From JACJYE01 sp964432875 (lineage in GTDB: Bacteria; Bacteroidota; Bacteroidia; Chitinophagales; Saprospiraceae): 24,726 nt of DNA. Positions 6,586-14,933 of this stretch are shown here, piece by piece. The translations under genes were made by a program, and so were the position numbers. Each line of letters starts with the position of its first letter. Positions within the stretch are counted from its first letter, which is position 1. Where the stretch lies: positions 1 through 24,726 of the forward strand of contig CAYSPJ010000079.1 of assembly GCA_964432875.1 (NCBI GenBank). Direction: 5' to 3'. The notes beneath the pieces are model-generated. The model saw nothing but the letters and a program-made list of their open reading frames with translations, was not told the DNA's origin and ran no database searches.

Positions 6586-8226
6586 TCAGTGCTTTTCCCT
6601 CAAATCCTCTCTTGCCACTACCCAAATCTCATCCTGCCTGCCGCCCCATAGCCAGCGCCGGTAGGGGAAGGCATTGGCCTTTTCATAGCCCGGCACCGGG
6701 CCGAAGGTAATCATCCAGGCGTCATCGGTAACCCACCAGTGCGAGCGGTTGGGTATTTCACTGCGTTCGGGATGGTAATTATAAAAGCCATTGTATTCAT
6801 AGCCCGCATCGGTCTGTTCGATGCCGATACCTTGTTGCTGCAGCCAGGCATATGCCTTGTAACGTGCTCGGTTCCAGTCCAGATAGTCGTGGGTAGCCAG
6901 GAAGCTAAACAAGGCGAACAGGATGAAAGGCAGCAGGGCCGGCAGCCAGAGCCGAGGCATGCGGCCATGGGGTAAAAGCATCAGCAGCATGCTAAAGATG
7001 CACAATAATAGATAGCGGTCGAAAAAACTGGTAATCGATATGGCCGGGAGATAGAGCAGATTAATAATCAGAAGGAAACGGAAGAAGCGTTGCTGCCTGA
7101 GCTGAAGCTGCTTCCAACCCGCTATGGCAACCCACAGCAGGGCAGTGGCTGAGAGCTGGCTGAGGAGCGTGAAGGCATACATGGCCTGGATCGGCAGGCG
7201 GGGCGTATTGGCCAAGCCCAGGGTGTAGGTATCTGCCAGCAGTTCTGGCCCCAAGCCAAGGTTGTACAGTATATTGCCGCCAAAGGGGAATAGTTTGTCG
7301 ATATAATGCAGGAAGGCTAATAATGCCAGGTTAGCAGCTGCCAGCGGTATAGCCGTGCGTCTTTGCCAGAGGCCTGACTGCCGGAAGGCAGCCCCGAGGA
7401 AGGGTAGGAGGGGCAGGCCAAAGCAGCCCAGGTAAATCCAGGTTTTTAGCCCTTTGCGCAGCAGCTCGGCGGCGTAGGCCAGGGGGGCTGCCAGGATGGT
7501 ATCCAGGTACATGTTGGAGACTGGCACGAAGTTGCCGCTGATCCCGAGCCAGGGTTTGGCCAGGCGTTCATAGATCAGATAGATGGCGATGGCTGCCCCG
7601 GTAGCCAGCAAGGCGAAGACCAGGCTGCGTCGATGCCCTTTTTCCTCCATTACCCGCCACAAGCCTAAGGCTGGCAGTAGTACCAGCCCTGGCTGGCGGA
7701 TGAGATAAGCAGCTACGGAAAGCAGCCCGGCAGCCCATAACCAGCCCGCCCGGTGGTGTGCGATGTAGCGCTCGAAAGCCAGCAAGGCCAATAGTATGGC
7801 GGCCAGGAAAGGTACGTCGGTCATGAAAGAGAAAGAAAGGTTGAAATACAAGGGGTTGAAAAGCAGGATGGCTGCCGCCAGCAAGGCCAGCGCTGGGGCT
7901 ATGCCCAGCCGGCGCGCCAGCAGAAAGCCGGCCCAAGCGCCCAACAGCGCCAGCGTCAGCGTCGAGAGCCGTAGCCAGGCGAAATCGAAGCTGCCTGCCA
8001 GCCAGCAAAATAAATAACCCCAATAGACTTGCAGGATGAGGTTGGGGGCAAAATAACCCTGCATTTCCAAGCTGCCCTTTTCTACCAGCTGCCGCACTGG
8101 ATAGGCATATTGCCAGTCGTCGTTCAGGGGGAAGTTGCCGCTTATACCAATCAGGCCGGCGGCGGCAAGCCAGATCGCCAGGAGGGCAAGGGCAGCAGCA
8201 CATATCTTCGTCTTTGTTGCAGGCAT
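6586..8226 (-). CDS. GT-C superfamily membrane glycosyltransferase (ArnT/PMT-like)
   Basis: A 546-residue polytopic inner-membrane protein with about 10-12 hydrophobic segments. The first periplasmic loop carries NDDWQYA (34-40), the acidic motif position that in GT-C glycosyltransferases holds the catalytic Asp. The C-terminal about 100 residues are soluble (DYLDWNRARYKAYAWLQQQG ... DDAWMITFGPVPGYEKANAFPYRRWL), consistent with a periplasmic domain. GT-C enzymes transfer sugars from polyprenyl-phosphate donors to lipids, proteins or glycans outside the membrane; donor and acceptor are not predictable here. Start ATG 8226 precedes the first hydrophobic segment. It converges on the pseudokinase-globin gene with only 12 bases between stops, so the two are not co-transcribed. 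Confidence 0.8.
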   Translation of the reverse strand: MPATKTKICAAALALLAIWLAAAGLIGISGNFPLNDDWQYAYPVRQLVEKGSLEMQGYFAPNLILQVYWGYLFCWLAGSFDFAWLRLSTLTLALLGAWAGFLLARRLGIAPALALLAAAILLFNPLYFNLSFSFMTDVPFLAAILLALLAFERYIAHHRAGWLWAAGLLSVAAYLIRQPGLVLLPALGLWRVMEEKGHRRSLVFALLATGAAIAIYLIYERLAKPWLGISGNFVPVSNMYLDTILAAPLAYAAELLRKGLKTWIYLGCFGLPLLPFLGAAFRQSGLWQRRTAIPLAAANLALLAFLHYIDKLFPFGGNILYNLGLGPELLADTYTLGLANTPRLPIQAMYAFTLLSQLSATALLWVAIAGWKQLQLRQQRFFRFLLIINLLYLPAISITSFFDRYLLLCIFSMLLMLLPHGRMPRLWLPALLPFILFALFSFLATHDYLDWNRARYKAYAWLQQQGIGIEQTDAGYEYNGFYNYHPERSEIPNRSHWWVTDDAWMITFGPVPGYEKANAFPYRRWLWGGRQDEIWVVAREDLREKH

Positions 8227-8577
8227 CGCAGCAGGTATTTTTCCGGCGGCAAAGGTCGGTAATTTTTAGCGCTTGCCCCCTTTAGCGCCTGTTCAGGTTT
8301 TTTTGTGGCAAAATGAGTCGTTTTCTTCAAAGGCCCCCTAAGCTTTGAGCTCCTAACAAAAAAAAACAGCAAATTTGCCTTCTGATCCTGAATACGTGTC
8401 ATTCACAACCGCAGGCTCATGATGTGCCCATACCTATACCATCTACGGTAGGGCATGGTGTGCGGCTGTAAAGTTTTTGGGGCAGCAGATCAAAAAAACA
8501 TTCCTGGGCTTGGGGGCTAGCTCCAGCTAAATGGTATTTGCCCATATACTTGATGAAAAAAAGCAAAAACAGACTGC
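8227..8577. other. Divergent intergenic region, 351 bases
   Basis: This region separates the minus-strand glycosyltransferase from the plus-strand TonB receptor and must hold both promoters. No full TTTG-N19-TAnnTTTG match was found. TATACTTG at 8545-8552, 25 bases before the receptor ATG, is one mismatch from the -7 consensus but lacks a -33 partner. An imperfect hairpin, GCCCATACC (8426-8434) with GGTAGGGC (8447-8454), lies in the middle. No gene is seen. Confidence 0.35.
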
Positions 8578-10749
8578 ATGAAACACCTACTGACGATTTT
8601 GCCTTTATTCCTGCTGCCCCTTTTTCCGGTGGCGGCGCAGAAATACACCATCAGCGGCTATCTCCGCGACGGAGCCTCCGGCGAGCCGCTCATCGGTGCC
8701 AATGTGTACGACAGCCGTAGCGGCAGCGGTGCTTCTGCCAACACTTATGGCTTTTACAGCCTCACGCTGGCTGCTGATTCTGTGGAGTTGTATTTCTCTT
8801 ATATCGGCTATGCCACAGAACGCCGCCCTATCCTGCTCCGGGCCGATACGGCCATCAACATCAACCTATCGGGTGCCGTACTGCTAGAGCAAGTGGAAGT
8901 GACCGACGTCAAAGGCGGCGCGCGCATCGAAGAGCGCACCCAGATGAGCCGCATTGATGTGCCCGTGGAGCAAATCAAGCGCATACCTGCACTGTTGGGC
9001 GAAGTGGACGTGCTCAAGGCCCTGCAACTGCTGCCTGGCGTACAGTCGGGGGGGGAGGGGCAGAACGGCCTGTACATACGCGGGGGCAGCCCCGATCAGA
9101 ACCTCATTTTGCTGGATGGGGTGCCGGTTTACAACGTCTCCCACCTGTTGGGCATCTTTTCGGTCTTCAACGCCGATGCGATCAAGAATGTATCCTTGAT
9201 TAAAGGGGGGTATCCGGCGCGTTATGGGGGGCGCTTGTCATCGGTAATAGAAATCAATATGAAGGAAGGCAACCTGCAAAAATTCCAGGGNNNNNNNNNN
9301 NNNNNNNNNNNNNNNNNNNNNNNNNNNNNNNNNNNNNNNNNNNNNNNNNNNNNNNNNNNNNNNNNNNNNNNNNNNNNNNNNNNNNNNNNNATTGATTGGG
9401 GCAACGCCATCTCGGCCTTGCGCTGGAACTGGCAGCTCAACAACAAGCTTTTCGCCAATACGACCCTGACCTACAGCCGTTACCGCATCGATGTGCTGGC
9501 GGGGTTTGAAAACCGCTTTCAAGATCAGAAAGAATCTTATTCGGCCAAGTATTTCTCTGGCATCGAAGACCTGGCAGGCCGCATTGATTTTGATTACATC
9601 CCCAACCCCAACCACTATATCCGCTTCGGCGCATTTGTTATCAACCACACCTATGAGCCGGGTGCTCTGGCGTTCAAAGCTGAATTTGACGAATTGAATT
9701 TCGACACCCTGGTCGGCTCGCAAAACGCCCGCAGCAACGAATTTGCGGTGTATGTAGAAGATGACCTGATGCTGGGCCCGCTGAAGGCCAATGTGGGCGT
9801 CCATGCTTCCGGCTTCGCGGTAGATGGGCAGTTTTACTCCTCGGTGCAGCCGCGCCTGGGCCTGCGCTATCTGATGAGCAACAAACTGGCGCTGAAAGCC
9901 TCTTTTGCCACGATGGCGCAGTACATCAACCTGCTGACGAACGAGTCCTTCAGTTTGCCCACCGACCTATGGGTGCCTAGTACTGCCCGCATCAAGCCCC
10001 AGCAGAGCTGGCAGGCGGCCCTGGGGGCTGCCCGCACTTTTGGCGAGGAATACGAGATCAGCCTGGAGGCTTACTATCGAGATATGAAGAATGTGTTGTC
10101 TTATAAAGAGGGGGCCAGCTTCCTCTTTGGCCTGGAGAACGACTGGCAAGACAAAGTGACCCAGGGCGATGGGGAAAGCTATGGCCTGGAGCTTTTTATT
10201 CAAAAAAAGAAGGGCCGCTTCTCCGGCTGGCTGGGCTATACCCTGAGCTGGAATTGGCGTCAATTTGATGAAATCAATAGCGGCAGGCGCTTCCCTTTCC
10301 GCTACGACCGCCGTCACGACGCCTCCCTCGTGCTCAATTACGATGTGGACGAGCGCGTGAGCTTCTCTGCCGCCTGGGTCTATGGCACCGGTAATGCTGT
10401 CACCCTCAATACTTTCCGCTACCCCTACGAGGCGTATAGTAATGGGGGGAATCCGCCCGTGGTCAACTATCCGGAAATTGAGTCCGGCGGCCAGAAAAAC
10501 GCTTTCCGCATGAGCGACTACCACCGCCTCGATCTGAGCATGGAAATCAAGAAGCAAAAGAAGCATTGGGAGCGCAAATGGGTACTGGGTGCCTACAACG
10601 CCTACTATCGCCGCAACCCTTACTTTATGACTTTGCAAAAAGACTACAGCTATGACCCCGTCACCGGGCGGGAGACGGTCAAGCGCAGTTTTCGCGAGGT
10701 GAGCATCCTGCCGTTCATCCCCTCTATTTCCTATCAGTTTAAGTTCTAA
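8578..10749 (+). CDS. TonB-dependent outer-membrane receptor with carboxypeptidase-D-like N-terminal domain
   Basis: The signal peptide MKHLLTILPLFLLPLFPVAAQ is followed by a carboxypeptidase-regulatory-like beta domain (residues about 22-105: YTISGYLRDGASGEPLIGANVY ... SYIGY). Next comes the TonB plug (about 130-230: LLGEVDVLKALQLLPGVQSGGEGQNGLYIRGGSPDQNLILLDGVPVYN), then the beta-barrel ending in SISYQFKF with the aromatic C-terminus needed for outer-membrane assembly. It imports an unknown ligand using TonB energy. The DUF4249 lipoprotein 34 bases downstream is a common partner of this receptor subtype. A 100-N assembly gap (9291-9390) interrupts the early barrel. With 100 N the frame happens to continue, but the 723-codon length is shorter than I expect for this family, so the true gap is probably longer. 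Confidence 0.9.
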   Translation: MKHLLTILPLFLLPLFPVAAQKYTISGYLRDGASGEPLIGANVYDSRSGSGASANTYGFYSLTLAADSVELYFSYIGYATERRPILLRADTAININLSGAVLLEQVEVTDVKGGARIEERTQMSRIDVPVEQIKRIPALLGEVDVLKALQLLPGVQSGGEGQNGLYIRGGSPDQNLILLDGVPVYNVSHLLGIFSVFNADAIKNVSLIKGGYPARYGGRLSSVIEINMKEGNLQKFQXXXXXXXXXXXXXXXXXXXXXXXXXXXXXXXXXXIDWGNAISALRWNWQLNNKLFANTTLTYSRYRIDVLAGFENRFQDQKESYSAKYFSGIEDLAGRIDFDYIPNPNHYIRFGAFVINHTYEPGALAFKAEFDELNFDTLVGSQNARSNEFAVYVEDDLMLGPLKANVGVHASGFAVDGQFYSSVQPRLGLRYLMSNKLALKASFATMAQYINLLTNESFSLPTDLWVPSTARIKPQQSWQAALGAARTFGEEYEISLEAYYRDMKNVLSYKEGASFLFGLENDWQDKVTQGDGESYGLELFIQKKKGRFSGWLGYTLSWNWRQFDEINSGRRFPFRYDRRHDASLVLNYDVDERVSFSAAWVYGTGNAVTLNTFRYPYEAYSNGGNPPVVNYPEIESGGQKNAFRMSDYHRLDLSMEIKKQKKHWERKWVLGAYNAYYRRNPYFMTLQKDYSYDPVTGRETVKRSFREVSILPFIPSISYQFKF
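9291..9390. other. Assembly gap (100 N)
   Basis: Exactly 100 undetermined bases, the conventional filler for a scaffold join of unknown size. It falls in the TonB receptor gene between the end of the plug (EINMKEGNLQKFQ) and a barrel strand (IDWGNAISALRWN). Confidence 0.98.
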
Positions 10750-10783
10750 CCCGGTTTGACTAGATTATCCAAAAAAGAAGATC

Positions 10784-11710
10784 ATGAAGAAATCGCTTTC
10801 TATTTCCCGTTTCGCCGCCGCCGCTTTGGCCCTGTTGACCTTTGCCGGCTGCGACCCCGATCGCTTTAGCCAGATTGTGGACGTCGACATCCCCCCTCAC
10901 GAATCCCGCCTGGTGCTCAACGCCCGTTTTGCCGCTACCGATTCGATTTTGAGCGTTTTGGTATCTAATAGCCTGGGCATATTGGACGAAGCAGAGTACC
11001 GCCGCATGGAAGACGCTACGGTGCGCCTTTTTTATGATGGGCAGGTGCTTCAGGAGTTGCAATACGACCCGGGCAGCGTCAAATTTGAAGCAGCGCTGAG
11101 CCAGGGCCTGGGGGCCGGCCCCGGGCTATACCGCCTGGAGGCCATGGCACCTGGCTACGATCCGGTTTTTGCTGAGGAACGGATGCCCCGGGCAGTAGCG
11201 ATCGAATCGCTGCGCGTTGAGAAAGACGGTGCCATCGATGATGAAGGGCGCAAAGCCGATGGGGTGAAGGTTCAGTTCTCCGACCCGGCCGGCGAGGAAA
11301 ATTACTACGCCCTAGAATTGATTTACGAAGCACTGAATATACAACCCAACGGAGACACTTCGATCCTGTTCTACTATCCGCTCTACGCGAGTACGCTCGA
11401 TCAGATCGTCCAGTCTGGCAATGAATTTCAGCAGCTTTTCACCGACAAATCCTTCGATGGCAACGGCTATACCTTGAACCTTTATTTGTACAGCGGCAAC
11501 ATAGACTTTGAGTATCCCAATGGCCGCCTGCGCGCCCGCCTGCTGTCGCTATCCCGCAGCAGCTATCTGTACGACCTCTCACTGCAACAATATTTCGACA
11601 CCGTTGACAACCCTTTCGCCGAGCCAGTCACGGTTCACAGCAACATCAACGGAGGATATGGCATCTTTGGCTTGCGTACGGCAGCAGAGGCGGTAGTGAT
11701 GTTGCGGTAA
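10784..11710 (+). CDS. DUF4249 family lipoprotein, partner of the TonB receptor
   Basis: A 308-residue lipoprotein. The N-terminus MKKSLSISRFAAAALALLTFAGC ends in a lipobox (TFAGC, Cys23), so it should be lipid-anchored and periplasmic or surface-exposed. The body matches the DUF4249 pattern: IPPHESRLVLNARFAATDSILSVLVSNS near the start, a small beta domain (DATVRLFYDGQVLQEL), and the typical C-terminal stretch NPFAEPVTVHSNINGGYGIFG. Such proteins are repeatedly encoded next to carboxypeptidase-D-like TonB receptors in Bacteroidota and are thought to assist substrate uptake; the substrate is unknown. It lies 34 bases after the receptor stop with no terminator, so it forms a two-gene operon. 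At 308 residues it is somewhat short for the family. Confidence 0.85.
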   Translation: MKKSLSISRFAAAALALLTFAGCDPDRFSQIVDVDIPPHESRLVLNARFAATDSILSVLVSNSLGILDEAEYRRMEDATVRLFYDGQVLQELQYDPGSVKFEAALSQGLGAGPGLYRLEAMAPGYDPVFAEERMPRAVAIESLRVEKDGAIDDEGRKADGVKVQFSDPAGEENYYALELIYEALNIQPNGDTSILFYYPLYASTLDQIVQSGNEFQQLFTDKSFDGNGYTLNLYLYSGNIDFEYPNGRLRARLLSLSRSSYLYDLSLQQYFDTVDNPFAEPVTVHSNINGGYGIFGLRTAAEAVVMLR

Positions 11711-11749
11711 GCCCAGCAGGGGCATTGCCGCATATTTTTACTAAACGCC

Positions 11750-11780
11750 TTTGCACCCTGGCTCAAATGCGTTATATTTA
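11750..11780 (+). promoter_or_regulatory. Bacteroidota housekeeping promoter for the ATP-cone nuclease gene
   Basis: TTTG (11750-11753), 19-base spacer, TATATTTA (11773-11780): seven of eight match TAnnTTTG at the ideal spacing. Transcription should begin near 11787, only a few bases before ATG 11793. This argues against the upstream TTG start at 11751, which overlaps the promoter. Confidence 0.6.
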
Positions 11781-11792
11781 CCTCAAAAGCTC

Positions 11793-12623
11793 ATGGATAT
11801 ACGAAAAGCAGGCGGTGAGTTGGTGCCTTTTGATGCCAAAAAATTAACGGCTTCCCTGCTCCGCTCGGGTGCGACGCAGGAGCAGGCGGAAGAAGTGCTG
11901 CGCAAAATCGTCCCTAAGCTGAAAGATAATATGGCGACCAAGCATATCTTCCGCCTGGCTTTTCAGGAGTTGAAAAAAGCCGCCCGCCCGCTGGCCGCCC
12001 GTTACAACCTGAAAAAAGCCCTCAGTGAACTAGGCCCCTCGGGCTTCCCTTTTGAAAACCTCATTTCCCAAATCCTACGCCAGCAAGGTTATGTTGTGCA
12101 GGTCGGTCAAATCATTGAGGGCCGTTGTGTAGCGCACGAGGTGGATGTGGTCGCAAAAAATAGTGAGGAGACGCTGCTGGCAGAATGCAAATTTCACAAT
12201 GCAGCCGGTATGAAGGTGAACATCAAAACGCCGCTCTATGTCTATGCCCGTTTTCTTGACATTCAGGCTGGCTGGGAGGAGGCCAATGCGCATCTGCGGC
12301 CTATGCTGGTGGTTAATACCCGTTTTACCGACGATTCTCTGAAGTACAGCGACTGTATAGGGATGAGGCTATTGAGTTGGGACTACCCCCGGGGGGAGGG
12401 TATCCGGGAATTGATTGACCGGTATCACATCTACCCCCTTACCTGCCTGAGTTCTTTGACCAGGCGCGAAAAAGTGCAGCTGCTCGAGCAAGATTTCATC
12501 CTCGCGCAGGATGTGCTCCGGGCAGAGCGCGAGCTGGTGGAAATGGGGGTGTCGGGCACCCGCCTGAAGGCCACGCTAGATGAGTCTCGCCGGCTGGCCG
12601 AGGAGTCTCCTTTGGGGGCTTAG
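11793..12623 (+). CDS. ATP-cone domain fused to PD-(D/E)XK (Mrr-type) endonuclease-like domain
   Basis: A 276-residue protein. Residues 2 to about 85 form an ATP-cone (MDIRKAGGELVPFDAKKLTASLLRSGA ... ARPLAARYNLKKALSELG), the nucleotide-binding domain known from ribonucleotide reductases and NrdR. Residues about 87-200 form a restriction-endonuclease-like domain of the Mrr type: FENLISQILRQQGY helix, then E116-V-D118 and E131-C-K133 as the catalytic D...ExK. A C-terminal helical segment (LTRREKVQLLEQDFILAQDVL) follows. ATG 11793 is favoured over TTG 11751 because a promoter sits just before it. It is likely a DNA nuclease regulated by nucleotide binding, but no methylase or partner is adjacent and the biological role is unknown. 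It is monocistronic. Confidence 0.82.
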   Translation: MDIRKAGGELVPFDAKKLTASLLRSGATQEQAEEVLRKIVPKLKDNMATKHIFRLAFQELKKAARPLAARYNLKKALSELGPSGFPFENLISQILRQQGYVVQVGQIIEGRCVAHEVDVVAKNSEETLLAECKFHNAAGMKVNIKTPLYVYARFLDIQAGWEEANAHLRPMLVVNTRFTDDSLKYSDCIGMRLLSWDYPRGEGIRELIDRYHIYPLTCLSSLTRREKVQLLEQDFILAQDVLRAERELVEMGVSGTRLKATLDESRRLAEESPLGA

Positions 12624-12626
12624 GGG

Positions 12627-12689
12627 CTGTCTTTGTAGTGTTACGCTTGGGCCCCAAATCTTCTCCCACGCTATAAAGACAGACACTAC
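12627..12689. repeat. Inverted repeats between convergent genes
   Basis: CTGTCTTT (12627-12634) pairs with AAAGACAG (12675-12682), and GTAGTG (12635-12640) with CACTAC (12684-12689). The two pairings interleave rather than nest. They sit between the converging nuclease and transglycosylase genes and may serve as a weak bidirectional 3'-end structure. Confidence 0.3.
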
Positions 12690-13600
12690 TTAGGCAGCTT
12701 GATTTCGTAAGTTTTCCCCGCCTTATTGGTCAATTTAGAATCCAACAACCAGGGGTTGTAGACCTTTAGCATGCGATAGGAGGTGCCGTGCTCGAGGGCA
12801 AAGTCGCCCCAATTGGCTATCGGGCCCTCTACGGTTGCGGTTTTAAAGGCATCTACCGGGGGGTAGAGGTCTTCCGTTTCGAGATAGAAGCCAAAGCGCT
12901 GCGGATCTTTCATGATTTCTTTGATGGCTACCAGGCGGAAGACGTAGCGGGAGGTCTCATTATTGAGGTTGAGGTCGTAATAATTATCAGAGCGTTGGTT
13001 TTCAGCCTCACGGGCCAGGCGGCCGGCACCGACGTTGTAGGCAGCAGCAGCCATGGTCCAGCTTCCGAAGCGCCGGTAGAGCGATTTGATGAGCTTACAA
13101 GCCACTTCAGTTGATTTTTCCAGGTGATAGCGCTCATCGATCTCCTCGCTCACTTCCAGTTTATAGTCAGAGGCGACGCTGCGCATAATTTGCCACATGC
13201 CGCGTGCGCCAGCCGGAGAGACTTCGTTGCGCAGGCTGCTCTCGGCTACGGCCAGGTATTTGAAGTCTTCTGGTATGCCGTGGGCCTGGAGTATCGGCTC
13301 AATGGCCGGGAAGTATTTATACGCATTTTTAATATTGAGCACGGTAGTAGAATGCCAATAGGTATTAACCAGGAGCTCGCGGTCGAGGCGTTCGCGCACG
13401 TCGAAGTTATCCATGGGCAAGGCTTCGCCGGCGAAATCGAAGGGGCGGTTGAGGTCAACCGGTTTGATGACTTGGGGGATGTTGTTGTTGGCTTGTTGCC
13501 CGCTGCCGGTGTCGCTTTCCTGCCGGGAGTAGGAGGCAAAAATGGCGATGCTCAGGAAAGCGGCCATGGCCAGTGTGTAGTAATGCAGTGCTTTGGACAT
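12686..13600 (-). CDS. Lytic murein transglycosylase (SLT domain)
   Basis: A 304-residue protein with an N-terminal membrane anchor or signal (LHYYTLAMAAFLSIAIFASY) and a linker. The SLT lysozyme-like domain spans about 100-250: catalytic Glu120 in AVAESSLRNEVSPAGARGMWQIM, and AAAAYNVGAGR (184-194). It cleaves peptidoglycan between MurNAc and GlcNAc with formation of 1,6-anhydroMurNAc and acts in the periplasm. No LysM repeat is present; the C-terminal 50 residues (GDFALEHGTSYRMLKVYNPWL ... KAGKTYEIKLPK) look like a degenerate cell-wall-binding segment resembling LysM. Start ATG 13600 precedes the signal segment. It lies 84 bases downstream of the DUF2480 gene on the same strand and may have its own promoter. 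Confidence 0.88.
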   Translation of the reverse strand: MSKALHYYTLAMAAFLSIAIFASYSRQESDTGSGQQANNNIPQVIKPVDLNRPFDFAGEALPMDNFDVRERLDRELLVNTYWHSTTVLNIKNAYKYFPAIEPILQAHGIPEDFKYLAVAESSLRNEVSPAGARGMWQIMRSVASDYKLEVSEEIDERYHLEKSTEVACKLIKSLYRRFGSWTMAAAAYNVGAGRLAREAENQRSDNYYDLNLNNETSRYVFRLVAIKEIMKDPQRFGFYLETEDLYPPVDAFKTATVEGPIANWGDFALEHGTSYRMLKVYNPWLLDSKLTNKAGKTYEIKLPK

Positions 13601-13684
13601 GTTTCATGGATTTTTCACGGTAATGAAAAGCTGTGCTTTTTTTGTGGGTCGTTGTCCGTTCCTCGTCTTGTTCCCCCCCTGCTG

Positions 13685-14221
13685 CTACTCTGCACTCTTT
13701 TTTGCAGCCGGTTTTTTATAAATAGGCACCGTGGAGCAGGGTTCGCCGTACATGATGCTTTTAGCTAATGGGCGCAGGCGTTTAGTGATCTCTACGTAGG
13801 CTGCCGTGGGCACAGGCCGGTCGCTGCAGCCCTTGATGATGATGCGCTGGTCGCGGTATTGTTCTACGTTTAGGGCAGCCAGGGTTTGGGCGAAATAGGC
13901 CTGGTAGTAAGCCTCTGCGCTGCCATAAGACACATCGGCAGCATGGGGGGCCGCTTTGGAAGCAATGAGCATGTATGCCCAGAGCGGCACGATGGCGTCG
14001 GCAGAGCAATGCACCAGCAGCGTTTTACCCTGATACTGTTCCCAATCATGCTGATCCATGGCTTCGCGGAAGTCTTTCTCGCGCAAAATCAGGCCCTGGA
14101 AGAGGTAGGCTTTCAGGTCCAGGGTTTCCAGCGGGGTACTGGGCAAAAACTCTTCCAGCTTCAAGGTGATCAGGCCGCTGGCGGCTACGCGGTTGACTAG
14201 TGGTTTGCTGACCGTGCTCAT
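13685..14221 (-). CDS. DUF2480 family protein
   Basis: A 178-residue soluble protein of the Bacteroidota-restricted DUF2480 family. Recognisable stretches are VNRVAASGLITLKLEEF at the N-terminus, LREKDFREAMDQHDWEQYQGK, HCSADAIVPLWAYML and KGCSDRPVPTAAYVEIT. The C-terminal SIMYGEPCSTVPIYK is followed by a Lys/Ala tail. Three cysteines (in HCS, GCS and EPCS contexts) could bind a metal or an iron-sulfur cluster, but this is unproven. No function is established for the family. The start is ATG 14221, three bases after the scpB stop, so the two are almost certainly co-transcribed. Confidence 0.85.
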   Translation of the reverse strand: MSTVSKPLVNRVAASGLITLKLEEFLPSTPLETLDLKAYLFQGLILREKDFREAMDQHDWEQYQGKTLLVHCSADAIVPLWAYMLIASKAAPHAADVSYGSAEAYYQAYFAQTLAALNVEQYRDQRIIIKGCSDRPVPTAAYVEITKRLRPLAKSIMYGEPCSTVPIYKKPAAKKSAE

Positions 14222-14224
14222 GCT

Positions 14225-14839
14225 TTATTCTCGTTCTTCTAAGGTTTGCGGATTGATTTCGTGGGGCACTTCTTCTTCTATCGGCGCCTGTTCGCCAAAG
14301 ACGAACTCGGCTTCTTTAAACTCCTTGGGCTTAGGCAGGTCGCGCAGGTTTTTCAACCCGAAGTAGTCCATGAACTTCGAGCTGGTGCCGTACAGCAGGG
14401 GCCTGCCCGGGCCCTCATCACGCCCTACAATAGCAACAAGTTCTCTTTCCAATAGTTTTTGCAGAGAATAATCACAACTCACCCCGCGTATTTTTTCCAT
14501 TTCCGTTTTGCTGACGGGCTGTTTGTAGGCGATGATGGAGAGCGTCTCCATGGCTGCCTGAGAAAGCCGCCGGCGGGTGGTCTGCCGCAGGTAAACGCCG
14601 ATAGTAGGATGGAAAGCGGGTTTGCTCAGGAACTGGTAGCCTTCAGCGATTTCATTGATCTCAAAGGCGTACGCTGGCTCTTCATAGCGGGCTTTGAGCT
14701 GCTCGATGGCAGCGAGGATATCCTCCTCCGGGAAAGCTGTTTCCAAAGCTTCTTCCAGGCAGGCTTGTATCTCCTTCAAGGCAATAGGCTGGCTGGCCGT
14801 GAAGATGAGGCTTTCGATATGTTGTGCAAGGCGCTCCAA
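14225..14839 (-). CDS. scpB: Segregation and condensation protein B
   Basis: A 204-residue ScpB, the winged-helix subunit that with ScpA bridges the SMC condensin complex for chromosome compaction and segregation. Two winged-helix domains are visible: residues 1 to about 85 (HIESLIFTASQPIALKEIQACLEE) and about 95-165, with the diagnostic LSQAAMETLSIIAYKQPVSKTEMEKIRGV and GRPLLYGTSSKFMDYFGLKNLRDLP. The C-terminus is an acidic tail. The start is TTG 14837-14839: no in-frame ATG lies upstream, and a TAACTTTG -7-like box at 14856-14863 (minus strand) places transcription only about 10 bases before it. scpA is not in the window. Confidence 0.92.
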   Translation of the reverse strand: MERLAQHIESLIFTASQPIALKEIQACLEEALETAFPEEDILAAIEQLKARYEEPAYAFEINEIAEGYQFLSKPAFHPTIGVYLRQTTRRRLSQAAMETLSIIAYKQPVSKTEMEKIRGVSCDYSLQKLLERELVAIVGRDEGPGRPLLYGTSSKFMDYFGLKNLRDLPKPKEFKEAEFVFGEQAPIEEEVPHEINPQTLEERE

Positions 14840-14855
14840 GGGTGTATGTTTTTGG

Positions 14856-14863
14856 CAAAGTTA
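14856..14863 (-). promoter_or_regulatory. Candidate -7 element of the scpB-DUF2480 operon
   Basis: Reading on the minus strand gives TAACTTTG, a full match to TAnnTTTG, 17 bases before the TTG start of scpB. A -33 TTTG at the right distance is not present, so the promoter is only half supported. Confidence 0.4.
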
Positions 14864-14933
14864 CGTCTTTTGTATCTAATTTGAGTACTCCCCTGGCTCT
14901 TTGCCCAATGCTATAATTTTTCAGGCCTACCCC

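Noticed and set aside
9967..10638. 223-codon minus-strand frame opposite the TonB receptor
   Set aside because: Antisense to conserved beta-barrel sequence, with no domain of its own.
13615..13660. AAAAGC-aca-GCTTTT element as a terminator after DUF2480
   Set aside because: The stem is short and AT-rich with an unsuitable loop; it could be chance in an A/T-rich spacer.
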